A DNA stretch of 64,000 nucleotides from Microbacterium sp. Lineage in GTDB: Bacteria > Actinomycetota > Actinomycetes > Actinomycetales > Microbacteriaceae. The translations under genes were made by a program, and so were the position numbers. Below the pieces are notes generated by a model. It worked only from the letters and a program-made list of their open reading frames with translations, did not search any database and was not told where the DNA came from. This document shows positions 18,825-27,364 of the stretch, one piece after another (within the stretch, counting starts at the first letter, position 1; the number at the start of each line of letters is the position of its first letter). The DNA lies in the NCBI RefSeq assembly GCF_031178445.1, contig NZ_JAPSIY010000005.1, positions 62,001 to 126,000 on the forward strand. The letters are read 5' to 3'.

Positions 18825-19900
18825 CTGTCGCGGCCGTCCGGGGCGCCCGGATCGGTGGGTGGATGATCGGGCCCTAGCGGCCACTGCGGCTTGGCGCCGT
18901 CGTGTCCCTCCCCCTGCGCCGCAGGCGTTCCGTCGCTCCCGCGGCGGATGGCGAGCTCCTGGCTCTCGCTGAGCACCTGTGGATGGTAGCGGGCCAGCCC
19001 GAACACACCCCACACGGCGATCGCCCCGGCGATGACGAAGACGATCACGACCCACAGCGGCGCCGCCTCGGCCTCGCCGAGCACAAGCGCGCCGATGAGG
19101 ACCGCCACGATCGGGTCGATGACGGTGAGCCCGGCGATCACGAGATCGGGCGGTCCTGAGCTGTACGCGGTCTGCACGAAGTACGCACCGACGACACCGG
19201 CGGCGATCAGCGCGATCACGCACACGACGGTCAGCCACTCGAAGTTCCCCGCCTGGATGCGCTTGATGACGGCCTTGGCGAGGGTGGCGACGAACCCGTA
19301 GAGGATGCCGGCGCCGGTGACGTAGAACAGCGCGCGCATGCGGTGCCGCAGGATCAGCCAGCAGGCGCCGAGCACGATGATCACCAGTAAGAGCACGGTG
19401 AGGATCGTGAAGAGGTCCTCGTTGCTGATCTCCCGCTCTGTGGCGTACAGCGCTGCAAGCGCGACGAAGAGGAAGATGCCGCCCAGACAGCACCCGATCG
19501 CGATCATCGACTGCCTCGTCGGCGCGTGGCCCGATATGCGGGCGTTGAGCAGCGTGGTGATCACGAGGGCGACGGCGCCGAGCGGCTGTACGACGATCAG
19601 TGGCGCGATCGCGATCGCACTGAGCTGGCACACGATCGCGAATCCCAGCATGACGGTGCCGACGATCCACGAAGGACGTCGCAGCAACCCCCGAAGCTGA
19701 GCGCCGCTGAGACCGGTCGTGCCTTCGACGCCGGTGATCCGCTCGACCTTCTCGACGCCGCGATGCTGGTACTGGGCACCGAGCGACATGAAGACAGCGC
19801 CGGCGAGGGCGAGGGGGATGCCCAGCAGCAGCGCCGGGTTCTCGAATACGCCGACCAGCTGGTCGCCGACTCCCTCAGCGATCTCCACCCCATGATGCAC
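18818..19900 (-). CDS. DMT/NIPA-like family membrane protein
   Basis: A 360-residue protein with about nine hydrophobic helices between residues 20 and 310, ending in a hydrophilic tail rich in Gly, Pro and Asp. The arrangement and LGAQYQHRGVEK after the first helix resemble DMT-family transporters of the NIPA-like branch. The substrate is unknown; Mg2+ transport is known only for eukaryotic NIPA members. GTG at 19900 has TAAGGT 6 nt upstream and no Shine-Dalgarno, so a leaderless start is assumed; later in-frame starts are possible. It is divergent from def and convergent with pgl. Confidence 0.75.
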   Translation of the reverse strand: MHHGVEIAEGVGDQLVGVFENPALLLGIPLALAGAVFMSLGAQYQHRGVEKVERITGVEGTTGLSGAQLRGLLRRPSWIVGTVMLGFAIVCQLSAIAIAPLIVVQPLGAVALVITTLLNARISGHAPTRQSMIAIGCCLGGIFLFVALAALYATEREISNEDLFTILTVLLLVIIVLGACWLILRHRMRALFYVTGAGILYGFVATLAKAVIKRIQAGNFEWLTVVCVIALIAAGVVGAYFVQTAYSSGPPDLVIAGLTVIDPIVAVLIGALVLGEAEAAPLWVVIVFVIAGAIAVWGVFGLARYHPQVLSESQELAIRRGSDGTPAAQGEGHDGAKPQWPLGPDHPPTDPGAPDGRDSQ

Positions 19901-19906
19901 AGTACG

Positions 19907-19912
19907 ACCTTA
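19907..19912 (-). promoter_or_regulatory. -10 box of the DMT-like gene, leaderless
   Basis: TAAGGT on the minus strand with 6 nt to GTG at 19900. The divergent def -10 lies only 20 bp away. Confidence 0.5.
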
Positions 19913-19931
19913 CCGGCCGTGGGCCGCCCAG

Positions 19932-19937
19932 TAGTGT
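19932..19937 (+). promoter_or_regulatory. -10 box of def, leaderless
   Basis: TAGTGT with 6 nt to GTG at 19944. No Shine-Dalgarno is present. Confidence 0.5.
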
Positions 19938-19943
19938 TGTGGC

Positions 19944-20510
19944 GTGGCTGTTCTTCCGATCCGCATCATGGGCGACCCGGTCCTGCACTCCCCCGCGAGC
20001 GAGGTGGGCGAGGTGACCGACGAGATCCGCACGCTCGTCGCCGACATGTACGAGACCATGGATGCCGCTCCCGGCGTCGGGCTCGCGGCTCCGCAGGTGG
20101 GCGTGCCGCTGCGGATCTACGTGTACTCCTATGTCGACGACGACGAGCGGCCGTGGCGTGGCGTGATCCTGAACCCGGTGCTGTGGATGACGCCGCCCGA
20201 GCCCGGCTCGCCCGACCCCGATCTGGAGTCGGAAGGGTGCCTGTCGTTCCCCGGTGAACGGTTCCCGCTGCGACGCGCCGACCGAGTGATGGTGACCGGC
20301 ACCGACCTCGGCGGCGCCCCGGTCCGCATCGAGGTGGACGGGTGGCGCGCTCGCATAATGCAGCACGAGTTCGATCATCTGGACGGCATCCTGTACATCG
20401 ACCGTCTGTCGGACAGCGACTGGAAGACCGTGCAGAAGATCGCCCGCAAGCGCGGGTGGGGACGCCCCGGCGCCAGTTGGATGCCCGGCGTCGACAACCT
20501 CGAGGGCTGA
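19944..20510 (+). CDS. def: Peptide deformylase
   Basis: A 188-residue metalloenzyme that removes the formyl group from nascent N-terminal methionine. All three family motifs are intact: GVGLAAPQ (44-51), EGCLSFPG (97-104) with metal ligand C99, and QHEFDHLDG (140-148) with H141, E142 and H145. GTG at 19944 is the leaderless start predicted from TAGTGT. Confidence 0.96.
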   Translation: MAVLPIRIMGDPVLHSPASEVGEVTDEIRTLVADMYETMDAAPGVGLAAPQVGVPLRIYVYSYVDDDERPWRGVILNPVLWMTPPEPGSPDPDLESEGCLSFPGERFPLRRADRVMVTGTDLGGAPVRIEVDGWRARIMQHEFDHLDGILYIDRLSDSDWKTVQKIARKRGWGRPGASWMPGVDNLEG

Positions 20511-20551
20511 TGCTCGCCGTCGCCGAGTTGCTCTCTTCGCCGCGCGGTCAG

Positions 20552-20557
20552 TAGCGT
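20552..20557 (+). promoter_or_regulatory. Candidate -10 box of the septum-formation lipoprotein gene
   Basis: TAGCGT about 78 nt upstream of ATG at 20635. A leadered transcript with AGGGAG as ribosome binding site is expected. Confidence 0.35.
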
Positions 20558-20634
20558 CTTCCTGGCGGGTTCTCCGCCGTTCCCCCATTTTCTCTTTCGC
20601 CTTCACATGGCCCTGTTCAAGGGAGCAGTCCAGC

Positions 20635-21147
20635 ATGCCCGCCAACCGCACACGCCGCACCATCGCCTTCACCGGAACCGCCGTCATCCTTGCCGCAATG
20701 CTGTCCGGATGCAGCATCGCCGGCAGCGTCTTCGGCGGCGGAGACGCCCAGCGCGACGAGGACGGCAACGTCACCCAGGAGAAGGAGATCGACATCTTCT
20801 CGCTCAAGGTCGGCGACTGCCTCACCGAGGCCGCCCTGAGCGGCGGCGAGACCACGACGGCACCGGTCATCCCGTGCGACGAGGCGCATCCCTACGAGGT
20901 GTACGCGGAGTTCGAGCTCGAGGACGGCGAGTTCCCCGGCACCGCCGCGATCGAGACTCCGGCCGACGAGTTCTGCCTCACCGAGTTCGAGAAGTTCGTC
21001 GGCGTCGCCTACGACGCCTCGGCACTCGCCTACACCTGGTTCGAGCCGACCGCCGAGAGCTGGTCTGCGGACGATCGGCTGGTGCAGTGCGTCATCGGCG
21101 ACCCCGCGGGCGACGTCGAGGGCAGCCTCAAGGGCGTCAAGCGCTGA
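20635..21147 (+). CDS. Septum formation family lipoprotein
   Basis: A 170-residue exported lipoprotein. The signal peptide ends in the lipobox LSGC with lipidated C26. The mature part has paired cysteines in VGDCLTEA, VIPCDEAHPYEV, EFCLTEF and VQCVIGDP, the pattern of the actinobacterial septum-formation domain. AGGGAG precedes the ATG. The function is poorly known; family members are linked to cell division by homology only. A strong hairpin follows the stop. Confidence 0.8.
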   Translation: MPANRTRRTIAFTGTAVILAAMLSGCSIAGSVFGGGDAQRDEDGNVTQEKEIDIFSLKVGDCLTEAALSGGETTTAPVIPCDEAHPYEVYAEFELEDGEFPGTAAIETPADEFCLTEFEKFVGVAYDASALAYTWFEPTAESWSADDRLVQCVIGDPAGDVEGSLKGVKR

Positions 21148-21153
21148 TTCCTG

Positions 21154-21190
21154 ATGATGGAGGCAGCGCCTTGGGGCCTGCCTCCATCAT
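21154..21190 (+). terminator. Hairpin terminator after the septum-formation gene
   Basis: Perfect 13-bp inverted repeat, arms ATGATGGAGGCAG and CTGCCTCCATCAT, with an 11-nt loop, starting 6 nt after the stop codon. There is no T-tract, as is common in high-GC genomes. Confidence 0.7.
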
Positions 21191-21250
21191 GGACACCGAG
21201 CGCGTGCATCGAGCGCACGGCGTCTCGGACCGATGCGCCACGGGAACGAC

Positions 21251-21277
21251 GAAGCCCCGCCACAGGGGCGGGGCTTC
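21251..21277 (-). terminator. Hairpin terminator after tRNA-Asn
   Basis: Arms GAAGCCCCGCC and GGCGGGGCTTC, an 11-bp perfect stem with a 5-nt loop, located 3 nt past the tRNA 3' end on the minus strand. It could also stop plus-strand readthrough. Confidence 0.7.
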
Positions 21278-21280
21278 TGT

Positions 21281-21356
21281 TGGCTCCCCGGCTTGGACTC
21301 GAACCAAGAACCTGCCGGTTAACAGCCGGCTGCTCTGCCAATTGAGCTACCGAGGA
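21281..21356 (-). tRNA. tRNA-Asn (GTT)
   Basis: A 76-nt gene with encoded CCA. The acceptor stem is TCCTCGG/CCGGGGA, the anticodon stem GCCGG/CCGGC with loop CTGTTAA and anticodon GTT, and the T-arm contains GGTTCGAGTCC. A minus-strand TAAGCT at 21388-21393 is a plausible -10 box, giving a leader of about 25 nt. Confidence 0.97.
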
Positions 21357-21387
21357 TCATGTTCCCCGCCGTGCGGGCAACTCCCCC

Positions 21388-21393
21388 AGCTTA
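21388..21393 (-). promoter_or_regulatory. Candidate -10 box of tRNA-Asn
   Basis: TAAGCT on the minus strand, about 32 nt before the mature tRNA 5' end. Confidence 0.45.
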
Positions 21394-21445
21394 GCAAACT
21401 CCGGCGCGACTCCCGAACACGGGCAACCTCCCGGGCGTGGCGCAC

Positions 21446-22213
21446 TCAGCGCTGGGAATCCGACTCCTTGTTGGGCGCCCAGATGAGGTTGCGACCGACG
21501 CCACGAGCGACCACGTGTCCTGCGCGGAGCATGAGCGCCTCGGCGTCCAGCTCCCTGATGAAATCGGCATCGTTCGTCACCAGCAGCGCAGCCATCGACC
21601 GCTCCGTACGCCGACGCGTGATCGCGTCGAACACCACTGGCCTGACCTCGAGATCGAGGTTCGACAGCGGCTCGTCGGCGATGAGCACACGGGGCTCCAT
21701 CACCAGCGCCCTGGCGATCGCGACGCGCTGACGCATCCCGGCGCTGAGCTCGTAGGGGAACTTCGACGCCGCGCCGAGCGGAAGGTGCAGTTCGTCGAGA
21801 AGCGATGCCACGCGGATCGCCAGGGCCTTGCTGTTCACCTTCTTCTCGCGCCGGGTGATCGGTTCTGAGATCACCTCACCCACCGTGAGTCGCGGCGGGA
21901 GGTTCGCTCCAGCGCCCTGGCCCACGTAGCCGCTCAGCGCCGTGAGCACCCGGAGCCTGCGTCCTGGTCGGCGCACGTTGACCCCGCACACCTGGGCCTG
22001 GCCGCCGGCCACCTTGAGCGACGCGTCCCCCATGCCGGCCAGCGCCGTCACCAGTGTGGACTTGCCCGACCCGGTCGGCCCTCCGACGCAGAGGAGCTCG
22101 CCGGGCGGGATGCGGAAGGTCACACCGTCGATCGCGCGCGTGACTCCGCCATGACCGATACGATCGATCACCAGGTCGGAGCACTCGATCGCGTTCTCAA
22201 CGTCGGCAGGCAT
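21446..22213 (-). CDS. Orphan ABC transporter ATP-binding protein with atypical H-loop
   Basis: A 255-residue ABC ATPase with Walker A GPTGSGKS at 45-52, signature [12 protein letters not shown], and Walker [14 protein letters not shown]. The switch position normally occupied by histidine reads LLVTNDADF, so His is replaced by Asn. No permease or binding protein is nearby. It follows dnaG by 34 nt on the same strand. The sequence is closest in style to peptide or metal importer ATPases, but the substrate is unknown. ATG at 22213 is chosen because the longer track ORF runs into dnaG. It may act with permeases encoded elsewhere or have a non-transport role. Confidence 0.8.
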   Translation of the reverse strand: MPADVENAIECSDLVIDRIGHGGVTRAIDGVTFRIPPGELLCVGGPTGSGKSTLVTALAGMGDASLKVAGGQAQVCGVNVRRPGRRLRVLTALSGYVGQGAGANLPPRLTVGEVISEPITRREKKVNSKALAIRVASLLDELHLPLGAASKFPYELSAGMRQRVAIARALVMEPRVLIADEPLSNLDLEVRPVVFDAITRRRTERSMAALLVTNDADFIRELDAEALMLRAGHVVARGVGRNLIWAPNKESDSQR

Positions 22214-22247
22214 GTTCCCATCCTGCCCGTTCCCGACACCTTCGCGC

Positions 22248-24110
22248 TCAGGACTCGGCGAATCTGAGCCGCTCGACGTCCAGGTCGCGTAGCCGCATGC
22301 GCAGTGCGCGACCGCCGTCGGAATCGGCCGGCACGCGCTGAACCGCGCCGAGCAGCTCGTTCTTCTCACGGTCGATGCCGCGCAGGATCAGCCGACGGCA
22401 GAGGTCTGCGGCAGAGGCCAACGCCCCCTCCTCGTCCCGTGCGGGGAACGGCATCATCAGCAGCTCGCCCGCAAGCCCGCGGTACGGTTCGCGGACCGCA
22501 TCCGCCGCCTGCGTTGCCCATCCGACCCTGGTGCGGTCACCGACCGCCGCGACCGACTCTCGGACCGCGTCGAGCGCGGGGTGGCGGAACGGCTCCGCCA
22601 GGGCACGCGAGAGCAGATCGACGTCGATCCGGTGTCCGTACTGCAGCACCCCCATCAGCGCGTCCCGCTCGATCGCTACGTCGGCGCTCCGAGGCAGGTC
22701 GGCCAGCCGCACACGGGTGGTGGGTGCTCCCTCTGCTTCCTGGCCCGGCCGCGCCGCCTGTTTGGGGTCCTGCCTGCCGTTCGATGCCGCGCCGCGCGCG
22801 GCGCGCACGACCTGCTGGTGCACGGCCGTTGGATCCATCCCCAGGCGCCTGGCCAGCACGCGCTCGTAACCGGGTCGGAGCAGCTCATCCCGGATCTCGG
22901 CGACGATGGGCGCGGCGGCGCGCAGCGCGCCGACCTGCCCCTCGACCGTGGAGAGCTCGTACCCGGCGAGTTTGCGGTCGATCGCGAACTCGAACATGGG
23001 CACCTTGGCGTCCATCAGACCGCGCACGGCGGCGTCACCGCGCTGCAGCCGCAGATCGCAGGGGTCGAGCCCGTCCGGTGCGACGGCGACGAAGGTCTGC
23101 GCGGTGAAGCGGGAATCCTCCGAGAACGCACGCAGCGCCGCCTTCTGTCCCGCCTCGTCGCCATCGAAGGTGAACACCACCTCGCCGGCCGCGGAGTCGT
23201 CGCCCATCACCCGCCGCAGCACCTTGATGTGCTCGGGACCGAATGCCGTGCCGCAGGTGGCGATGGCGGTGGTCACGCCGGCGAGATGGCAGGCCATCAC
23301 GTCGGTGTAACCCTCGACGACGACCACGCGGCGGGGGTCGCCACGGGCGATGTCGCGCTTGGCGAGATCGAGCCCGTACAGCACCTGCGCCTTCTTGTAG
23401 ATCGGCGTCTCAGGGGTGTTCAGGTACTTCGGCCCCTGGTCGTCGTCGTAGAGCCTGCGCGCCCCGAAGCCGATCGTCTGTCCGGTCACGTCGCGGATAG
23501 GCCAGACCACCCGCCCGCGAAAGCGGTCGTACACGCCGCGCTGACCGGTCGACACCAGACCAGCGGCGCTCAGCTCGTCACGGGTGAAACCCTGAGCGGT
23601 GAGGGCCTTCAGCATCCCGTCCCAGCCTCGCGGCGCGTAACCCACCCCGAAGTGCGCCGCGGCGCCCGCATCGAACCCGCGCTCGCCCAGGAACCGCCTG
23701 GCACTCTCCGCCTCGGGGCTCAGCAGCTGCGACCGGAAGAACTCCCCCGCAGCGGTGTTCGCGGCGTACAGCCTGCTGCGGCCGCTGGTCTCGGGGGCGG
23801 CGCCGCCGTCCTCGTAGTGCAGGGAGAATCCGATGCGTCCGGCGAGCCGTTCCACGGCCTCGGTGAAGCTGACGTGGTCCATCTCGCGGAGGAAGGAGTA
23901 CACGTCGCCTGATGCCCCGCATCCGAAGCAGTGGTAGTAGCCCACCTGCGGTCGCACGTGGAAGCTGGGGCTCTTCTCGTCGTGGAACGGGCACAGTCCC
24001 TTCAGCGACCCGACGCCGGCGGACTTCAGCGCGACGCGCTCCCCGACGATGTCGGCGATGTTCGTGCGGGTTTTGACCTCTTCGACGTCGGCCTGCCGGA
24101 TGCGGGGCAT
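22248..24110 (-). CDS. dnaG: DNA primase DnaG
   Basis: A 620-residue primase making RNA primers for replication. The N-terminal zinc finger has C40, H43, C61 and C64 (CPFH and CFGC). The TOPRIM core contains [11 protein letters not shown] and [16 protein letters not shown], and a C-terminal helicase-interaction domain follows. ATG at 24110 overlaps the dgt stop by one base (TGATG), so the two are coupled. The track ORF start far upstream lies within dgt and is rejected. Confidence 0.97.
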   Translation of the reverse strand: MPRIRQADVEEVKTRTNIADIVGERVALKSAGVGSLKGLCPFHDEKSPSFHVRPQVGYYHCFGCGASGDVYSFLREMDHVSFTEAVERLAGRIGFSLHYEDGGAAPETSGRSRLYAANTAAGEFFRSQLLSPEAESARRFLGERGFDAGAAAHFGVGYAPRGWDGMLKALTAQGFTRDELSAAGLVSTGQRGVYDRFRGRVVWPIRDVTGQTIGFGARRLYDDDQGPKYLNTPETPIYKKAQVLYGLDLAKRDIARGDPRRVVVVEGYTDVMACHLAGVTTAIATCGTAFGPEHIKVLRRVMGDDSAAGEVVFTFDGDEAGQKAALRAFSEDSRFTAQTFVAVAPDGLDPCDLRLQRGDAAVRGLMDAKVPMFEFAIDRKLAGYELSTVEGQVGALRAAAPIVAEIRDELLRPGYERVLARRLGMDPTAVHQQVVRAARGAASNGRQDPKQAARPGQEAEGAPTTRVRLADLPRSADVAIERDALMGVLQYGHRIDVDLLSRALAEPFRHPALDAVRESVAAVGDRTRVGWATQAADAVREPYRGLAGELLMMPFPARDEEGALASAADLCRRLILRGIDREKNELLGAVQRVPADSDGGRALRMRLRDLDVERLRFAES

Positions 24111-25519
24111 CAGACGGCCCCTTCGACGACCGCCTGCGCCTCGGCACGCCTGTGCGCGCCCGGGCGCGCGTGACGCGGCGTCCAGATCCCGACCTCGGCG
24201 GGATCGATCTCGCCCACGAGCCGGTTGTGCCAGTCGACGGCCGTCTGATCGGTGAGGCTGGCCACCTGATCGACGACCACGCGAGCGCGCGCCGCGTCGT
24301 CGGTCGCCGCCATGAAGTCGGCCGCGAAAGCGGGCTCGAGCACGTCGGCGCCGGCCGACCACAGGGCATCGGTCGACCACAGGGCGTCGGCGAGTCGCTT
24401 GAGCACGCGGCGCTGCTCCTTGTAGACGCCCTTGCGCGCGTCGATCGTCACGATCGACTGCCCCATGATGCCCTTCAGCACGGCGATCTCCGCCTCGACG
24501 ACGCGCGGGACCACCACGTGCGCGTTGTAGCGCGCGAGGGTGGGCCCGCCGTACGCTTCGCGCGTGGCGGCGACGGCCGCGCGCGCGAAGCGTCCGATCA
24601 GGTCGCTGGTGAGGTTCTTCAGGCGGGCGAGATCCTGCCGTGACCGGTCGAACGACTTCAGCCACATCGGCTGCCTGGTGAGCCTGTACAGCGCGTCGGC
24701 GAGCTCCTCGCGCGTGAAGTCGTAGCCGACCCACTGCTGGATCCGCCCGACCAGCGGGTGGTGCTCGACGGGGTCGGAGAGCTGGGCGACGTCGAGGTAG
24801 CCGTTCACGATGGCGTCCTCGAAGTCGTGCACGGAGTAGCCGATGTCGTCGGAGAGATCCATGATCTCGGCCTCGATGCAGCGCAGACGACCCGGCGCGC
24901 CGTCGCGCATCCAGCGGAACACCGCCTCGTCCTCGGGGTACACCCCGAACTTCAGCCGTCCGCCGGGGTCGGGCAGCGGACTGTCGACCGTCCACGGGTA
25001 CTTGCAGGTGGCGTCGAGGCTGGCGCGGGTGAGATTGAGGCCGACCGAGTGGTCGTCGTCGTCCAGCACCTTGGCCTCGAGACGCGTGAGGATGCGCAGC
25101 GATTGCGCGTTGCCCTCGAAGCCGCCGATGGGCTCCGCCCAGTCGTTCAGGGCGCGCTCGCCGTTGTGCCCGAACGGCGGATGCCCCAGATCGTGACTCA
25201 GGCACGCAGTGTCGACCACGTCGGCCGAGACGCCCAGTGCGTGGGCCAGCTCACGACCGACCTGCGCGACCTCGAGGGAGTGGGTCAGTCGGTTGCGGGC
25301 GAAATCGGCCGTGCTCGCGGGGCTCAGCACCTGGGTCTTCGCCGCCAGGCGTCGCAGTGCCGCAGAGTGCAGCACCCTGGCCCGGTCCCTCGAGAAGTCG
25401 TCGCGCTCGGAGCGGTGCGTCTCGGCGAAGAAGCGCTCGGCGTCGTGCGCGTCGTAACCGTCGACGAGGCGCGCGCCCGCGGTCTGCGGTGCGGACGCCG
25501 CGAACGCCTCAGCCACCAC
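24110..25519 (-). CDS. dgt: Deoxyguanosinetriphosphate triphosphohydrolase-like HD protein
   Basis: A 469-residue HD-domain dNTP triphosphohydrolase, converting dNTPs to deoxynucleosides and triphosphate. Metal ligands H80 (in NRLTHSLEV) and H109/D110 (in SHDLGHPPFGH) are present, and DDIGYSVHDFEDA follows. GTG at 25519 overlaps the end of dusB by 11 bases. The dus-dgt-dnaG order is common in actinobacteria and places dNTP control beside primase. Confidence 0.94.
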   Translation of the reverse strand: MVAEAFAASAPQTAGARLVDGYDAHDAERFFAETHRSERDDFSRDRARVLHSAALRRLAAKTQVLSPASTADFARNRLTHSLEVAQVGRELAHALGVSADVVDTACLSHDLGHPPFGHNGERALNDWAEPIGGFEGNAQSLRILTRLEAKVLDDDDHSVGLNLTRASLDATCKYPWTVDSPLPDPGGRLKFGVYPEDEAVFRWMRDGAPGRLRCIEAEIMDLSDDIGYSVHDFEDAIVNGYLDVAQLSDPVEHHPLVGRIQQWVGYDFTREELADALYRLTRQPMWLKSFDRSRQDLARLKNLTSDLIGRFARAAVAATREAYGGPTLARYNAHVVVPRVVEAEIAVLKGIMGQSIVTIDARKGVYKEQRRVLKRLADALWSTDALWSAGADVLEPAFAADFMAATDDAARARVVVDQVASLTDQTAVDWHNRLVGEIDPAEVGIWTPRHARPGAHRRAEAQAVVEGAV

Positions 25520-26684
25520 TGTTCTCGATCTCCGCCCCGCGCATCATGTCGCCGGTCTCGGCGGCGATGTCGCGCGACTCCAGCCACCCCTCCGGCAGTG
25601 CCGTGCGCTTCGGTGAGCCGGCTCGCCCGCGCTGCCCCTCGGCTCCCGCACCGGGGTAGGGGGCGTCTTCGACCGGCCCCAGCAGGTCGTCGATCTCCTG
25701 CAGCGTCGACACTCTGGCGAGCGACGCGCGCAGCTCACCACCGACCGGGTAACCCTTGAAGTACCAGGCGACATGCTTTCGCACGTCCTTGCAGCCGCGA
25801 TCCTCGTCCTCGAAGAACTCGACGAGCAGCTGGGCGTGCCGTCGGAACGCGGCAGCCACGAAGTGCAGGGTGGCGTCGACCTTCGGCGCCGACACGGCAC
25901 CGGCCGGCCCGAGGGCGTCGGCCAGCTCGCCGAAGAGCCAGGGCCGCCCCAGGCAACCGCGCCCCACCACGACTCCGTCGCAGCCGGTCTCGGCCATCAT
26001 GCGCACGGCGTCGTCGGCCGACCAGATGTCACCGTTGCCGAGCACCGGGATGCTGGTCACGGCCTGCTTGAGTTCGCCGATGGCGCTCCAGTCCGCGTGG
26101 CCGGAGTAGTACTCCGACGCGGTGCGGGCGTGCAGTGCGACCGCGGCGGCCCCCGCGTCCTCGGCGGCACGACCGGCGTCCAGGAACGTCAGGTGGTCGC
26201 GGTCGATGCCCTTGCGCATCTTGACCGTGAGCGGGATGTCACCGGCCGCCTTCACCGCGCGCTGCACGATGTCGGCGAAAAGCGTCGTCTTCCACGGCAG
26301 GGCTGCTCCCCCGCCCTTGCGGGTGACCTTGGGCACCGGGCAGCCGAAGTTGAGGTCGATGTGGTCGGCTCGGTCTTCGGCCACGATGATGCGAACGGCC
26401 TCGGCGATCGTCGCCGGGTCGACGCCGTACAGCTGGATCGACCGAGGCGTCTCGCTCTCGTGGTGCTGGATCAGCCGCATCGTGATCGCGTTGCGCTCCA
26501 CGAGCGCACGCGACGTGATCATCTCACTGACGTACAGACCGGCGCCGTACTCGCGGCACAGGCGGCGGAACGCCGTGTTCGTGATGCCGGCCATGGGAGC
26601 GAGGACCACCGGCACGTCGAGCTCGATCGGGCCGATGCGAAGCGCGGGCGCGGGCGCGAGGGAGGGGGCAGTGGCGAGAGTCAT
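25509..26684 (-). CDS. dusB: tRNA-dihydrouridine synthase (DusB-like)
   Basis: A 391-residue FMN enzyme that reduces uridines in tRNA. It has APMAGITNTAFRRL near residue 29, NFGCPVPKVTRKGGGAAL with the catalytic cysteine, TVKMRKGID, LHARTASEYYSGHADW and GNGDIWSADDA, all as in the family. ATG at 26684 has GGAGAGG just upstream; the longer track ORF crosses the divergent gpx gene and is rejected. It is the first gene of the dusB-dgt-dnaG operon. Confidence 0.94.
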   Translation of the reverse strand: MTLATAPSLAPAPALRIGPIELDVPVVLAPMAGITNTAFRRLCREYGAGLYVSEMITSRALVERNAITMRLIQHHESETPRSIQLYGVDPATIAEAVRIIVAEDRADHIDLNFGCPVPKVTRKGGGAALPWKTTLFADIVQRAVKAAGDIPLTVKMRKGIDRDHLTFLDAGRAAEDAGAAAVALHARTASEYYSGHADWSAIGELKQAVTSIPVLGNGDIWSADDAVRMMAETGCDGVVVGRGCLGRPWLFGELADALGPAGAVSAPKVDATLHFVAAAFRRHAQLLVEFFEDEDRGCKDVRKHVAWYFKGYPVGGELRASLARVSTLQEIDDLLGPVEDAPYPGAGAEGQRGRAGSPKRTALPEGWLESRDIAAETGDMMRGAEIENSGG

Positions 26685-26732
26685 GTCCTCTCCATTGTCC
26701 CAGACGAAGACGCTCGGGGGCGGCACCGGAAT

Positions 26733-26738
26733 TAGGGT
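26733..26738 (+). promoter_or_regulatory. -10 box of gpx, leaderless
   Basis: TAGGGT with 6 nt to ATG at 26745. Confidence 0.55.
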
Positions 26739-26744
26739 GGGGAT

Positions 26745-27248
26745 ATGACAGAGACGCCGCTCCGCCAGATCCCGTTCGCAGACGCCGCAGGCGACCGGAA
26801 GACCCTCGACGACTACGGCTCCGACGTCGTGCTCGTGGTCAACGTGGCCTCGAAGTGCGGGCTCACCCCGCAGTACGAGCAGCTCGAGCAGTTGCAGCGC
26901 GACTACGGCGATAGGGGTTTCACCGTGCTCGGCTTCCCCTGCAACCAGTTCCTGGGGCAGGAGCCCGGCTCGATGGAGCAGATCCTGGAGTTCTGCTCGA
27001 CGACGTACGGCGTCAGCTTTCCGGTGAACGACAAGGTCAAGGTCAACGGCAGGAACGCCCACGAGCTGTACAAGGCGCTCAAGCAGACCGCTGATGCCGA
27101 CGGCAAGGCGGGCAGGGTGGAGTGGAACTTCGAGAAGTTCTTGGTCGGCCCGGACGGCTCGGTCCAGCGCTTCCGTCCGAAGCAGCGCCCCGACGCCCCG
27201 GAGATCATCGCCGCGATCGAAGCCGCGCTGGTCACTGCCCGTCGCTGA
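26745..27248 (+). CDS. Glutathione peroxidase-family thiol peroxidase
   Basis: A 167-residue peroxidase of thioredoxin fold. The peroxidatic site NVASKCGLT has Cys38 rather than selenocysteine. The conserved GFPCNQFLGQEPG follows, and a possible resolving Cys84 lies in LEFCSTTYG. This two-cysteine pattern fits thioredoxin-dependent Gpx enzymes; Microbacterium-type bacteria generally lack glutathione, so thioredoxin is the likely reductant (inference). ATG is leaderless after TAGGGT. It is divergent from dusB with a 60-bp gap. Confidence 0.93.
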   Translation: MTETPLRQIPFADAAGDRKTLDDYGSDVVLVVNVASKCGLTPQYEQLEQLQRDYGDRGFTVLGFPCNQFLGQEPGSMEQILEFCSTTYGVSFPVNDKVKVNGRNAHELYKALKQTADADGKAGRVEWNFEKFLVGPDGSVQRFRPKQRPDAPEIIAAIEAALVTARR

Positions 27249-27316
27249 CGATCCGCCTCGGTTCGCACGGCTCCCTTCGTTCACCTGCTCGTCGTCCTCG
27301 CGCCATCTGCTCCTCC

Positions 27317-27322
27317 TAGTCT
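27317..27322 (+). promoter_or_regulatory. Candidate -10 box of the metallophosphoesterase gene
   Basis: TAGTCT, 42 nt upstream of ATG at 27365; the ribosome binding site AGGAG lies between. Confidence 0.4.
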
Positions 27323-27364
27323 CACGGCGGCGATCTCCGCCGCAGACGACAGAGGAGTACAGGA

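Noticed and set aside
22248-25205. 985-residue minus-strand ORF as a fused gene
   Set aside because: Only the last 620 codons are DnaG; the upstream part is a shadow of dgt, and ATG at 24110 overlaps the dgt stop as in normal coupled genes.
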